From: Gemmatimonadaceae bacterium
GTDB lineage: Bacteria > Gemmatimonadota > Gemmatimonadetes > Gemmatimonadales > Gemmatimonadaceae
Assembly (NCBI GenBank): GCA_036496605.1
Contig: DASXKV010000038.1
Coordinates: forward strand, 1 to 64,000
Direction: 5' to 3'
DNA: 64,000 bases
Part shown: in pieces, positions 18,027-27,144 of the stretch
Numbering within the stretch: the stretch's first letter is position 1
Layout of the letters: each line of letters begins with the position of its first letter
Program-made: the position numbers and the translations under genes
Notes under the pieces: model-generated
Seen by the model: the letters and a program-made list of their open reading frames with translations, nothing else
What the model was told of the DNA's origin: nothing
Database searches by the model: none

Positions 18027-19262
18027 ATGTCTCGACCAGCCTCCGGTAACGATTACGTGACAGTAGCACGTGACCCGACGCGCGTTCTCATCTTCGACAC
18101 GACGTTGCGAGACGGCGAACAAGCGCCGGGTTGCAGCATGTCGTTGGCGGAGAAGGTGGCCGTTGCCGAGCAGCTCGTTCGACTCGGCGTCGACATCATC
18201 GAGGCCGGATTCCCGGCTGCCTCACCAGGCGAGGAAGATGCCGTCGCCGCCGTCGCGGAGCGGATCGCGAGTGCAGAAACGTCGCCGATCGTCTGCGGCC
18301 TCGCGCGCGCGAAACCTGCCGACATCGAGACGTGCGCACGCGCCATCGGCGCGGCGCCGCGCCGCCGAATCCACACGTTCCTCGCGACGTCCGATTTGCA
18401 CCTCGCGCGCAAGCTGCACATGACTCGACGCGAGGTGCTTGACCAGGTTGGCGATGCGGTAGCGTACGCGCGATCCTTCGTCGACGACATCGAGTTCTCG
18501 CCCGAAGACGCGTCGCGCTCCGACCCCGAGTTCCTCGGCGAGGTGCTCGAGGTCGCGATCGCGGCCGGCGCGACGACGCTCAACATTCCCGACACCGTGG
18601 GCTACGCCACGCCTGACGAGTACCGTGACCTGATCCGCGATGTCTGCGCGCTCGCTGCCAGAGAGCCGGCCGTCGTCGTCTCGACGCACTGTCACGACGA
18701 CCTCGGGCTCGCCGTTGCGAATTCGCTCGCCGGCATACGCGCTGGAGCGCGACAGGTCGAGTGCACCGTCAACGGCATCGGCGAGCGGGCTGGCAACGCC
18801 GCGCTCGAGGAAGTGGTGATGGCGCTGCACACGCGCGCGGCATTTTACGAAACGCACACGGCCGTGGACACGCGGGAGATCGCGCGCGCCTCGCGGCTTG
18901 TTTCCGAATGCACGGGCGTCCACGTGCCCTTGAACAAAGCGATCGTCGGCGCCAACGCGTTTGCACACGAGGCGGGGATCCATCAGGACGGCGTGCTCAA
19001 GGATCGTCAGACATATGAGATCATGACGGCGCACTCTGTCGGCCAGGAGGGCAGCGCGCTCATCCTCGGCAAGCACTGCGGTCGCAGCGCTGTTCGCAAA
19101 CGGCTCGAGGAGCTTGGCGTGTCCGTCGACGAGGCTCGTTTCATTGGCATCTTCGAACGGCTCAAATCACTTGCCGATCGACAGAAGCGCATCACCGATC
19201 GCGATCTCATCGCCCTCGCGACGTCGTTCGCGACGATGGCCCAGCCGACGGAGGTCGCGTGA
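18027..19262 (+). CDS. leuA: 2-isopropylmalate synthase, short form without the regulatory domain
   Basis: The enzyme condenses acetyl-CoA with 2-oxoisovalerate, the committed step to leucine. Catalytic TIM-barrel signatures are complete: [12 protein letters not shown] near residue 25, [17 protein letters not shown] at about 53-69, [16 protein letters not shown] around 223, and the communication-domain motif [17 protein letters not shown]. The protein ends at 411 residues, where full-length enzymes (E. coli 523) continue into the LeuA dimer domain that binds leucine. It should therefore lack classical feedback inhibition. No separate regulatory-domain gene is seen nearby. No Shine-Dalgarno is obvious at the start. 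Confidence 0.92.
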   Translation: MSRPASGNDYVTVARDPTRVLIFDTTLRDGEQAPGCSMSLAEKVAVAEQLVRLGVDIIEAGFPAASPGEEDAVAAVAERIASAETSPIVCGLARAKPADIETCARAIGAAPRRRIHTFLATSDLHLARKLHMTRREVLDQVGDAVAYARSFVDDIEFSPEDASRSDPEFLGEVLEVAIAAGATTLNIPDTVGYATPDEYRDLIRDVCALAAREPAVVVSTHCHDDLGLAVANSLAGIRAGARQVECTVNGIGERAGNAALEEVVMALHTRAAFYETHTAVDTREIARASRLVSECTGVHVPLNKAIVGANAFAHEAGIHQDGVLKDRQTYEIMTAHSVGQEGSALILGKHCGRSAVRKRLEELGVSVDEARFIGIFERLKSLADRQKRITDRDLIALATSFATMAQPTEVA

Positions 19263-20707
19263 GCGCGCCGCGAACGCTCCTCGACAAGGTCTGGGATGCG
19301 CACGTCGTGCGCGTCCCCGCGGCGTCCACGCCGGCGATCCTCTACGTCGACCTTCATCTCGTCCACGAGGTGACGTCGGCGCAAGCATTCACCGAGCTTC
19401 GTCAACGCCGACTGCGTGTGCGTCGTCCCGGCAACACCGTGGCGACGATGGACCATTCCACGCCCACGGCGTTCGGCCCCCCCGGAGCGCGCACGCTCGC
19501 CGTCCTCACGGGACTCGATGGGCAAGCGCGGACTCAGCTCGAGCAGCTCGAGCAGAACTGCACCGAATTCGGCATTCCACTGTACGCGTTAGGCGACGCA
19601 CGACGGGGAATCGTCCACGTCATTGGCCCGGAGCTCGGCCTCACACAGCCCGGAATGACGGTCGTGTGCGGCGACAGTCACACGAGTACGCACGGCGCGT
19701 TTGGCGCGCTCGCCTTTGGCATCGGCACGTCGCAGGTGGCGCATGTCCTCGCGACCCAGTGCCTCCTGCAGACAAAGCCGAAACGACTCGAGGTGCGGCT
19801 CGACGGGCGACTCGCGCCCGGCGTGACGGCGAAAGACGTCATTCTCGCCATCATCGCGCGACTCGGTGTCGGTGGCGGGACGGGTCATGTCATCGAATAC
19901 CGGGGCGATACGATCGGCGCGCTCTCGATGGAAGAGCGGATGACGATCTGCAACATGTCGATCGAGGCGGGCGCGCGCGCCGGCATGATCGCGCCGGACG
20001 ACACGACCTTCGAGTATCTGGTGGGTCGACCCCGGGCACCGCAGGGCGCGGCCTGGGATCGTGCGCTCGCGGTATGGCGCGCGCTCCGCAGCGACGACGA
20101 CGCAACCTTTGACGCAAGCCTAACGATCGACGCATCCTCGCTCGCGCCGATGATCACGTACGGGACGAATCCCGGCACCGGCGTCCCAATCACCCAACTT
20201 GTCCCCGATCCCGATCGACTATCCGCCGGTGACGACCGCGAGAGCGTGCGTCATGCCCTCGACTACATGCGACTCACACCCGGCCAACCGCTCATCGGGA
20301 CGCCTGTCGACGTCGTCTTCATTGGAAGCTGCACGAACTCACGACTCTCCGATCTGCGCGCGGCGGCGTCGATTCTCCGCGGACGCCGCGTCGCACCGGG
20401 TGTCCGCGTGCTCGTCGTGCCCGGCTCGGAAGCGGTGAAGCGCGCGGCGGAAACGGAGCGCCTCGACCGCATCTTCATCGAGGCGGGCGCTGAGTGGCGC
20501 GAGGCCGGTTGCTCGATGTGCATTGCCATGAATGGTGACTCTCTGCGCCCCGGCCAGCTCGCCGTCTCGACGAGCAATCGCAACTTCGAAGGACGCCAAG
20601 GCACCGGAGGTCGCACGCTGCTCGCGAGTCCATTGACCGCGGCCGCATCGGCGGTCGCCGGCGCGGTTGCCGATCCACGTCCGCTGTTCTTGGAGAGCCT
20701 TCGCTGA
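19259..20707 (+). CDS. leuC: 3-isopropylmalate dehydratase large subunit
   Basis: The 482-residue aconitase-family subunit isomerises 2- to 3-isopropylmalate together with LeuD. Start GTG at 19259 overlaps the leuA stop by 4 nt. Fe-S ligands are in place: [17 protein letters not shown] and, near the C-terminus, [14 protein letters not shown] (the C-x2-C pair). [21 protein letters not shown] is the substrate-site signature. The opening [13 protein letters not shown] is typical. Length is slightly above the usual 465-470 because of a short insertion around residue 260. Confidence 0.96.
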   Translation: MSAPRTLLDKVWDAHVVRVPAASTPAILYVDLHLVHEVTSAQAFTELRQRRLRVRRPGNTVATMDHSTPTAFGPPGARTLAVLTGLDGQARTQLEQLEQNCTEFGIPLYALGDARRGIVHVIGPELGLTQPGMTVVCGDSHTSTHGAFGALAFGIGTSQVAHVLATQCLLQTKPKRLEVRLDGRLAPGVTAKDVILAIIARLGVGGGTGHVIEYRGDTIGALSMEERMTICNMSIEAGARAGMIAPDDTTFEYLVGRPRAPQGAAWDRALAVWRALRSDDDATFDASLTIDASSLAPMITYGTNPGTGVPITQLVPDPDRLSAGDDRESVRHALDYMRLTPGQPLIGTPVDVVFIGSCTNSRLSDLRAAASILRGRRVAPGVRVLVVPGSEAVKRAAETERLDRIFIEAGAEWREAGCSMCIAMNGDSLRPGQLAVSTSNRNFEGRQGTGGRTLLASPLTAAASAVAGAVADPRPLFLESLR

Positions 20708-21363
20708 TGCCAACACGCCCGTTCGAAGCATTCACGTCGACATATGTCGTGTTGCCGGTCGACAACGTCGACACCGATCAGATCATTCCCGCGCGCTTTC
20801 TCAAGACGATCGAGCGCACCGGCCTCGGTGACGCCGCGTTCTACGACTGGCGCCGTCACGCCGACGGGACGCCTAACGCGGCATTTCCCCTGAACCAGCC
20901 GGGGGCCGCGGAGGCGCGAGTGCTCGTCGCCGGCCGCAACTTCGGTTGCGGCTCTTCGCGCGAGCACGCCGTGTGGGCGCTCCTCGGCGTTGGCTTCCGT
21001 GCCGTCGTGAGCACCGAGTTCGCCGACATCTTTCGCGGCAATGCGCTCGCGAACGGGCTGTTGCCGATCCAGGTCCACGCATCCGTCATCGAGCGACTCG
21101 CCACCGCTGCACGCGAAGGCTCGCCGAAGGTGCGCGTCGATCTCGAGTCGCAAACGCTCATCATGCCGGACGGCGAGGCGGTACAATTCCCGATCGCGTC
21201 CTTCGCGAGGCATTGCGTGCTGCATGGCATCGACGAGCTCGATGTTCTGCTCGACGCCACGGAGGATGTGAGCGTGTTTGAATCTTGTCATTCTCCCCGT
21301 GTCTCGACCAAGGATCGGGACGTGGGCGCGAGAGCGCCCATCGATGCGGACGTGGGCGTATGA
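20707..21363 (+). CDS. leuD: 3-isopropylmalate dehydratase small subunit
   Basis: The 218-residue swivel-domain subunit starts at an ATG sharing one base with the leuC TGA stop. Signatures: NVDTDQIIPARFLKTIERTGLG at the N-terminus and GRNFGCGSSREHAVWAL in the middle, both diagnostic for the bacterial LeuC/LeuD type. The last 20 or so residues after LDATEDVS vary from typical homologues and overlap the leuB start (ATGA). It forms the active isomerase with LeuC. Confidence 0.96.
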   Translation: MPTRPFEAFTSTYVVLPVDNVDTDQIIPARFLKTIERTGLGDAAFYDWRRHADGTPNAAFPLNQPGAAEARVLVAGRNFGCGSSREHAVWALLGVGFRAVVSTEFADIFRGNALANGLLPIQVHASVIERLATAAREGSPKVRVDLESQTLIMPDGEAVQFPIASFARHCVLHGIDELDVLLDATEDVSVFESCHSPRVSTKDRDVGARAPIDADVGV

Positions 21364-22595
21364 GCGCCGCGCGAGAGTCGATCACGGCGACGATCGTCAC
21401 GCTGCCCGGCGACGGCGTCGGTCCCGAGGTTGTCGCCGCCGCGCAGATGGTCCTCGACGCGGTGGCGTCGTGCTACACGCACACCTTCATTGTCCGCGAG
21501 GCGTTGATCGGCGGCGTCGCGATCGATACGGTAGGCGAACCGTTGCCGAGCGAAACGCTCGACTTCTGTCGTGCGGCTGACGCCGTTCTCCTCGGCGCTG
21601 TCGGTGGCCCGCGCTGGGACGCGGCCGGGGCACGCGTGCGACCCGAGCAGGGATTGTTGGCCATCCGACGCGCGCTCGGACTCTATGCCAACCTGCGACC
21701 CGTCGTGCCGTATGCGTCGCTCGCGGGAATGTCTCCGTTTCGTCCGGAGCACCTGACGAGCGTCGACATTCTCGTCGTCCGCGAGCTCACCGGCGGTATC
21801 TATTTCGGCGAGAAGCGGCTCGAGCGCACGCCCACCGGTGATGGCGAGATCGCGACTGACGTCTGCACGTATACGACTGGCGAGATCGAGCGGATCGTTC
21901 GCATCGCCGCCGAGATGGCCCGCGCGCGGCGACGACGTCTCACCTCGGTCGACAAAGCCAACGTGCTCGAGACGTCGCGTCTCTGGCGGAGGACCGTCAC
22001 TCGCGTCATCGCGGACGAGTTCCCCGACGTTGCGGTCGAGCATATGCTCGTCGACACCTGCGCGATGCGTCTCGTTCAGCGCCCGTCGGACTTCGACGTC
22101 ATCGTGACGGAGAACATGTTTGGCGACATCCTCACCGACGAGGCGGCGGTCCTGTCCGGATCGATCGGTCTCCTGCCATCGGCATCACTCGGCGCGCCCG
22201 ACGGTAATGCTCGTCGCGCAGGGCTTTATGAACCAATACATGGCTCGGCGCCGGACATCGCGGGTCGCGGCATCGCGAACCCGATCGGGGCGATCTTGAG
22301 CGCGGCGCTGCTTCTTCGCTACTCGCTCGGCCTCGAAGAGGAGGCACGTGCAGTCGAGGCGGCGGTGCGCCTAACGGTCGAGGAAGGCGTTCTCACCCGC
22401 GACCTGACCACCGATGCCACGCGCGCCGCGACGACGCGCGCGGTGACCGAGCGGGTCGTCGCCAACGTCGTTCATCGGGCAGCGTCGGCCGGCGCTGCGC
22501 AACGCGCTCATTCAGATCGCTCCCCCACTCACGCAGTCAGCCCGGGTACGGATCAGCAGCGGGCAGGCTCGCCAGGTTTGTCACACTCGTCGTGA
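21360..22595 (+). CDS. leuB: 3-isopropylmalate dehydrogenase
   Basis: The enzyme oxidatively decarboxylates 3-isopropylmalate with NAD+. The start at 21360 (MSAARESITATIVTLPGDGVGPEV) overlaps the leuD stop as ATGA, giving 411 residues. Motifs: LPGDGVGPEV, the LRELTGG-like VVRELTGGIYFGEKR, DKANVLETSRLWR, and ENMFGDILTDEAAVLSGSIGLLPSASLG. LYEPIHGSAPDIAG forms the cofactor site. About 50 C-terminal residues after VVANVVHRA exceed the usual 350-360 and run over the 3-prime end of the convergent DUF2235 gene (59-bp overlap). The tail is Ser/Pro-rich and probably recent read-through. Confidence 0.95.
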   Translation: MSAARESITATIVTLPGDGVGPEVVAAAQMVLDAVASCYTHTFIVREALIGGVAIDTVGEPLPSETLDFCRAADAVLLGAVGGPRWDAAGARVRPEQGLLAIRRALGLYANLRPVVPYASLAGMSPFRPEHLTSVDILVVRELTGGIYFGEKRLERTPTGDGEIATDVCTYTTGEIERIVRIAAEMARARRRRLTSVDKANVLETSRLWRRTVTRVIADEFPDVAVEHMLVDTCAMRLVQRPSDFDVIVTENMFGDILTDEAAVLSGSIGLLPSASLGAPDGNARRAGLYEPIHGSAPDIAGRGIANPIGAILSAALLLRYSLGLEEEARAVEAAVRLTVEEGVLTRDLTTDATRAATTRAVTERVVANVVHRAASAGAAQRAHSDRSPTHAVSPGTDQQRAGSPGLSHSS

Positions 22596-23703
22596 ACAAC
22601 TCGCTGAGATTCGGCGGATGATAGTCGCCTCGGCGCAAGCGTTTGAGAACTGAGACGTCAATGAGCGCGCCCGTTTGCAATGTGCGACGTCGGCCCAGGC
22701 CGATCGCTGGCCGACGGCGCTTCGTCGTCGGATTGTAGACGAGCTTCGGGACGAACTCGGCGATCCACCACGCTCCCTCGAGCGATTCGTGTTGCGGCTC
22801 GGCCCATGGCTCAGCGGGTAACGGCGATCGTCCGCGCACGTGCGCAAGGCGATCCTCGTCAACGAGCAAACCGGCAGCGCGAGCCTCGTTGAGCATCCAC
22901 TCAAAGGTGACCCTCCAGAGACCGCCCTGGTCTTCGGGATATCCTCCTCCGACGTCGCTGTGGACGCCCGCAAACCAGATCTCCTTCGCATCCTGCCCGG
23001 GTTGTGGCGCGATCCGGTTCTGACGAAAGAACCAGCGCCGCTCGTCGATCGAGACCGCGTGCCGGACGACGCTGACGTTAGGCAACTTGGCCGTGAAGGG
23101 ATACGCGGGTGCATTCCACACCCAACCGACCGAAGAGACCGTGTCCCAGACACCGAGAAAGTGAATCGGGAAGCGTGCGTCCTCGCGGCCAGGAATCTGC
23201 CGCGCGAACGACTGCCGGAACGAGTTCAGCACGTGCCAGTACTCGTCGGATGAGCTCTGTCGCAGTGAGCCGAACAACCGCGTCACGTAAGGCAGGAGCT
23301 GGGTGTTGCCCTTCGGCAAGAGGCCGAGGGCGTAGAGCGCGGCGGCGAGCATGCGCGCCGTGTATGCGCCGCGGCTGAATCCGAAGAGAAAAACGCGATC
23401 GCCAGGCTCCCACACCTCCATGAGATGCGCGTACGCCGTGCTGACCTTGTCTTTGATGTCCGTCGCGAAGGCGAGGGCCATCCAGCGTGACACCGTTCGA
23501 CCGACGCGCGTGAGCACGCCTTGTTCGGGCAACGTGCCAACGCCTGGGTCGTAGTAGCACAGCTGCTGCGCCGGATCTCGCGCTACCAGTTCCGCGATCC
23601 GCACGACATTTGTGTTGCAGATGCCGAACTGGTTGTTCGTGCCATCGCAACAGATGATGATGTTCCTCGGCAAGAGTCGGTTACCGTTATTTGAGTATGC
23701 CAT
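22537..23703 (-). CDS. DUF2235 alpha/beta-hydrolase (Tle1-like phospholipase family)
   Basis: The 388-residue protein opens with NIIICCDGTNNQF, the family start. The nucleophile elbow GFSRGAYTARML puts the catalytic Ser at 110. The acidic residue is expected in GVWDTVSSVGW and the His in FAGVHSDVGGGYPE. DUF2235 includes the Tle1 phospholipase effectors of type VI secretion, but no secretion genes, immunity gene or signal peptide are present, so only a lipase/esterase-type hydrolase can be stated. A 7-bp perfect dyad lies 16 nt upstream. Its C-terminal codons overlap leuB. Confidence 0.85.
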   Translation of the reverse strand: MAYSNNGNRLLPRNIIICCDGTNNQFGICNTNVVRIAELVARDPAQQLCYYDPGVGTLPEQGVLTRVGRTVSRWMALAFATDIKDKVSTAYAHLMEVWEPGDRVFLFGFSRGAYTARMLAAALYALGLLPKGNTQLLPYVTRLFGSLRQSSSDEYWHVLNSFRQSFARQIPGREDARFPIHFLGVWDTVSSVGWVWNAPAYPFTAKLPNVSVVRHAVSIDERRWFFRQNRIAPQPGQDAKEIWFAGVHSDVGGGYPEDQGGLWRVTFEWMLNEARAAGLLVDEDRLAHVRGRSPLPAEPWAEPQHESLEGAWWIAEFVPKLVYNPTTKRRRPAIGLGRRRTLQTGALIDVSVLKRLRRGDYHPPNLSELFTTSVTNLASLPAADPYPG

Positions 23704-23718
23704 CGAGATTTACTGGAT

Positions 23719-23743
23719 GGTACGACGTTCGCTCGTTCGTACC
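23719..23743 (-). promoter_or_regulatory. Perfect dyad upstream of the DUF2235 gene
   Basis: GGTACGA (23719-23725) and TCGTACC (23737-23743) are perfect inverted arms separated by 11 nt, 16 nt before the start codon. The position suits an operator or a 5-prime UTR hairpin. No regulator gene is adjacent. Confidence 0.4.
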
Positions 23744-23777
23744 AAGCAGAGCGCCATGCTGTCGACGCTTATCCAGT

Positions 23778-23812
23778 GAATGGCCGCACCGGCTATGCCG
23801 ATCCGGCCATTC
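23778..23812 (-). terminator. GC-rich hairpin between the lipoprotein and DUF2235 genes
   Basis: GAATGGCCG and CGGCCATTC (23778-23786 and 23804-23812) pair perfectly over 9 bp, and the 17-nt interior can extend the stem imperfectly. There is no U-tract. It could slow or end transcription from the lipoprotein gene at 24125. Confidence 0.35.
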
Positions 23813-23852
23813 CTGCATACGACTCATGGTGGGAGTAGCAGAGAGAGGTCTT

Positions 23853-24125
23853 TTACGGAGTTGGAGTGGGCGACGGGCTCGGCGAAGGGGAGGGCGACGG
23901 CGAAGGAGACGGCGAAGGCGTGGGATTGGTTTTGTCGTTCCGTCCGACGTTGGAGCCGCAGGAGCAGCCACTTTCGCTGACTTCGCTGACGCTGAGCGAG
24001 TACGCCCGCGACGCCAGAGCGGAGGACCGCTGCGGACCGGTTACGTTCGTGCCACTGCAGCCGCTGACGGCGAGGCCGACGACACTGAACAGCACGAGGG
24101 CGGGTGACAGGAATGGGCGTGACAT
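23853..24125 (-). CDS. Small lipoprotein with a Pro-Ser repeat tail
   Basis: From the ATG at 24125, with GGAGG upstream, the product is 90 residues. A signal sequence ends in lipobox LAVSGC at about residues 17-22. A short mature region holds a Cys pair in SGCSCGS. The last 23 residues are a Pro-Ser/Pro-Thr dipeptide repeat (PSPSPS...PTPTP). Such tails are extended and usually serve as spacers across the periplasm or outside the cell. The repeat DNA is prone to length change. Family not recognised; function unknown. The 24126-24339 stretch upstream holds no recognisable gene. Confidence 0.65.
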   Translation of the reverse strand: MSRPFLSPALVLFSVVGLAVSGCSGTNVTGPQRSSALASRAYSLSVSEVSESGCSCGSNVGRNDKTNPTPSPSPSPSPSPSPSPSPTPTP

Positions 24126-24339
24126 GGGAAACCTCCACAAAAAGGCTGCAGGTTGAGAGTCGATCAGGAGATCGTCACCCGTCGGTAAGATGCGGTCACA
24201 TCTGCGTCCGCCTTCGCCGATTGCGCGCGCGTCGAGCAACTGCAGTCAATTTGCGTTGCGATGGTGCAAAGCGCGATGACGCATGTAGCAGGTTGTTGAT
24301 GATCTTTGCAACAGTCGGCGTGCAACTAATGTTACAGAT

Positions 24340-27000
24340 CTAGCGCGAGCCGTCGCTCACCATCGCTGCGACATCGCCTCTCCGTGGCAGCGCAGCGGAG
24401 GCGAGGTTCGCAATGGCAATCGGACGCAGCGAGAGCCAGGCGTCGCCGTCGTCACGAAGCCGTCCCGGCGTACTGACCTGGGAATAGAGCGAATCAGCCC
24501 GAGTGCGCGCCCCGGCGAGCCGTAGTGCATCGGCCTGGAGGAGCGCCAGGGCGCACTCGGAGCGGCCATAGAACGATTGCGCTCGCGTCCGATCCAGTTG
24601 ACGGATCGCCGAAGCGTAGTCGCCGTGTACGAACGCGTCCGCAGCATCGATAGTAATCTGTGCCAGTACGTGACTGCGCAGATTCCGCCCGGCATCCCGT
24701 TCGGCGACGATGGCGCGGAGAGTGGCGAGGCTCTCCTGATCACCGGCGGCCGCGGCCACGAATGCCGCGAGCTCCGCGAGCCGTGCCGTCGCCGGCGGCG
24801 ACAGATCGGTACTGTCGAGGCGCGTGATCGCCGCGCGGAGGAGCGCGCGGCCACGTTCGGGCGATCCGTTGACTGACGAGAGCTCGTTGCGCGCCTGAAA
24901 CAACTCGGCGCGAATCGCGAATTGCGCGTGTAACGTCGCTATGACCACCGCGCCGTAATTCGCCGCCTCGCGAACGCGGCCGAGCGAGAGCAGCAGCGCC
25001 TGACGCGTTGGTGCGAGCTCCATGTTGGGCCGACCGCGCACGACTGGGGGTGCGATGCTGTCGATGAGGCGTTGCAAGCCGGGCAAGTCGGCCCGCAGGA
25101 GGTACTCCGCGATGCGCACCTGCTGCTCGAGATAGGGCCACCGCGCGCCGGCGCCGCGCGCGAGCGCCAGCGCACGCGCCGTATCTCGCAGTGCCAACAG
25201 CGCGATCATGCGGTTCCGTATTTGAGGCGCGGCGGTCGAGTCGATACCCAGCGCGCTGTCGGCTGCCGCTGCCGCGTCCTCGAATGCACCGGTCGCCAAG
25301 TCCGTCCAGACCGCGCCCTCGTAGCCTAACGACTCTCGCGGATAGGCCGCGCGCAGCGCCCGCCAGTACCCGAGCGCGCTGTCGGGCCGATCGAGGACGA
25401 CCTGGGCATAGCGCGCACGAACGAGAAGGCGCTCGCGCACCGGAAGCCGCGCGCTCAGACGGTACGCTCGGCCGAGGTGCTCCTCGGCACGATGCTCCTG
25501 ATCGACGTACCAGAGCAGATCACCAACGAGATAATGCGCGAGCGCGAAATCACTGTCGTGCGCCACGGCCGCTTCGCCGTACGCGATCGCCGCCGGCCGG
25601 TCGAGCCGCGCGAGCGCGGCACGGGCGAGCGTGTACGCACGCAGCGCCTCGAGCGAGCTGGTGGTGATGGCCGGTAATGGCACGCCATTGTCCACGCGCG
25701 CGCGAGTCGCTCGGCCGCGAAGCTCCGATCCGATCTCGGCGAGCGCACGAACGACATCGTCGTTCGTGCGCGGCCTCGTCGAGAGCACCGCCATGGGAGT
25801 CGTCCGAGTCGGATCCAGCAAGCGCGCGACGATCTCGATGCTGCTACCGAGCGTCGCGATTCGACCGACGATCACCAACGAGGCACCATTTCGCAGTGCC
25901 ACATCGTCGGCCACCGCTTCCGTGAGTGGCACCGTGGGCGGCAGCTTCATGAGACGAAGCGTGCTGGCGACGACACCGTCATCCAGCACGATTACGTCGG
26001 GCGTTCGCTCGAGCTCCGCGCGCACCACCTCGCGCGCGGCGAGCGAGAGCAGCGTATCGGGACTCGCGATCTCACCCAACACGACGAGTCGCGCTGTCGC
26101 GCGACTTTCGACGCGTAACGCGCGGAGCACCATGCCGCCGCCAAACAAAAGCAGGGAAGCGGCGACGAGCGGCAGGCTGGCACGAAGACTCCGCCGCCAG
26201 CGCCTTTCGCGGTCCGGCGGCTCGTTCGGCGGCGCGGATTCGTCTTCGACCACCGCTGGTTTCTTGGCTGCCGGGAGTGCTCTCTCAGGGTTGGCCGGGC
26301 GCGCCAGCTCCGCCGCGAGTTGCGTGACTGACGGCTCGGCGTCGACGTCCAACTCTCCGCGGACGACCTGCGCGTAGAGCTGCGCGTGATGGATTGCGGC
26401 CGGCCGATCGCCGGCACGCGCGAGCGCATTCATCGCGGCCAAGGCGTGACGCGCGCTCAGCGGATCGAGCGCCGCGACGCGGAGGCGAAGCTCGGCCGCA
26501 GCCGAGAAATCGCCGCGATTCGTCGCCGCGACCGCCAGCATTTCTACTGCGTGCACGTGTTTTGTCGCGAGCTCGCGACGACGAGCCTCCGCCCAACGCT
26601 CGAACTCGGCCGCGCCCGAAACGAAAAAACCGTCGAGAAATGGCCCGGCGTAAACGGCGACGGCGCGCTCCATCGATCCCACCTGCAACGCGTCCTCGAA
26701 GTCGCCAACGTCACTCGTTAGATCATCGTCGAACACAAGATCATCTGCTCCACCGGTGATCACCGACGCCCCGAGGTCACGGCGAAGCTCGTAAACCAAT
26801 TGGGCGAGCGCATGGCGGCCGCGGTCCTGGTCGCGTTCGGGCCAGAGCAGCCCCAAGAGCCGGTCGCGACTGACGGGCTTCCGCCGCGCAGATGCGAGGA
26901 GCACGAGCAGCGCGAGACGACGGCGCTGCGTATTGCGGCCTTTCAACGGAATGCCGTCCCGCTCGAGCGTGACGGCACCGAACGTCCGGAGCCGGATCAT
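24340..27000 (-). CDS. BTAD-type transcriptional regulator with TM anchor and TPR-rich C-terminus
   Basis: The 886-residue protein starts with an OmpR/SARP-like DNA-binding domain (1-95; LRTFGAVTLERDGIPL, LLGLLWPERDQDRGRHALAQLVYELRR). A bacterial transcriptional activation domain follows at about 98-235. A Pro/charged linker leads to one TM helix at 272-293. The remaining 590 residues are Ala-rich helical repeats of TPR type with a preceding alpha/beta region (305-420). The topology places the DNA-binding half in the cytoplasm and the TPR half outside, a one-protein receptor-activator layout. It lies 144 nt downstream of the dockerin gene and has a promoter of its own. Confidence 0.85.
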   Translation of the reverse strand: MIRLRTFGAVTLERDGIPLKGRNTQRRRLALLVLLASARRKPVSRDRLLGLLWPERDQDRGRHALAQLVYELRRDLGASVITGGADDLVFDDDLTSDVGDFEDALQVGSMERAVAVYAGPFLDGFFVSGAAEFERWAEARRRELATKHVHAVEMLAVAATNRGDFSAAAELRLRVAALDPLSARHALAAMNALARAGDRPAAIHHAQLYAQVVRGELDVDAEPSVTQLAAELARPANPERALPAAKKPAVVEDESAPPNEPPDRERRWRRSLRASLPLVAASLLLFGGGMVLRALRVESRATARLVVLGEIASPDTLLSLAAREVVRAELERTPDVIVLDDGVVASTLRLMKLPPTVPLTEAVADDVALRNGASLVIVGRIATLGSSIEIVARLLDPTRTTPMAVLSTRPRTNDDVVRALAEIGSELRGRATRARVDNGVPLPAITTSSLEALRAYTLARAALARLDRPAAIAYGEAAVAHDSDFALAHYLVGDLLWYVDQEHRAEEHLGRAYRLSARLPVRERLLVRARYAQVVLDRPDSALGYWRALRAAYPRESLGYEGAVWTDLATGAFEDAAAAADSALGIDSTAAPQIRNRMIALLALRDTARALALARGAGARWPYLEQQVRIAEYLLRADLPGLQRLIDSIAPPVVRGRPNMELAPTRQALLLSLGRVREAANYGAVVIATLHAQFAIRAELFQARNELSSVNGSPERGRALLRAAITRLDSTDLSPPATARLAELAAFVAAAAGDQESLATLRAIVAERDAGRNLRSHVLAQITIDAADAFVHGDYASAIRQLDRTRAQSFYGRSECALALLQADALRLAGARTRADSLYSQVSTPGRLRDDGDAWLSLRPIAIANLASAALPRRGDVAAMVSDGSR

Positions 27001-27047
27001 CTTCGCCCCTGACTCCTAACTGAGACACAACTGATCGCCTGAGCACA

Positions 27048-27075
27048 ATCATACGCGCCGTTGTCTGTCCCGCAA
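27048..27075 (-). promoter_or_regulatory. Promoter of the BTAD regulator gene
   Basis: On the minus strand, TTGCGG (27070-27075) and TATGAT (27048-27053) are separated by 16 nt, about 48 nt before the start codon. This suggests the regulator can be expressed apart from the cohesin/dockerin genes upstream. Confidence 0.5.
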
Positions 27076-27144
27076 CTCTCTCTCGGGGCGGAGCGGATGT
27101 GCCGCAGGTCGTTCAGAGCTCAGCTGGACCGTACTCAGGGACGC

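Noticed and set aside
22537-23703. A type VI secretion effector (Tle1) with immunity
   Set aside because: Only the hydrolase family matches. No immunity gene, VgrG/PAAR or secretion genes are near.
23853-23925. A CRISPR-like or satellite array at the repeat-rich DNA
   Set aside because: It is short-unit coding repeat DNA for a Pro-Ser tail of a lipoprotein, with no spacers.
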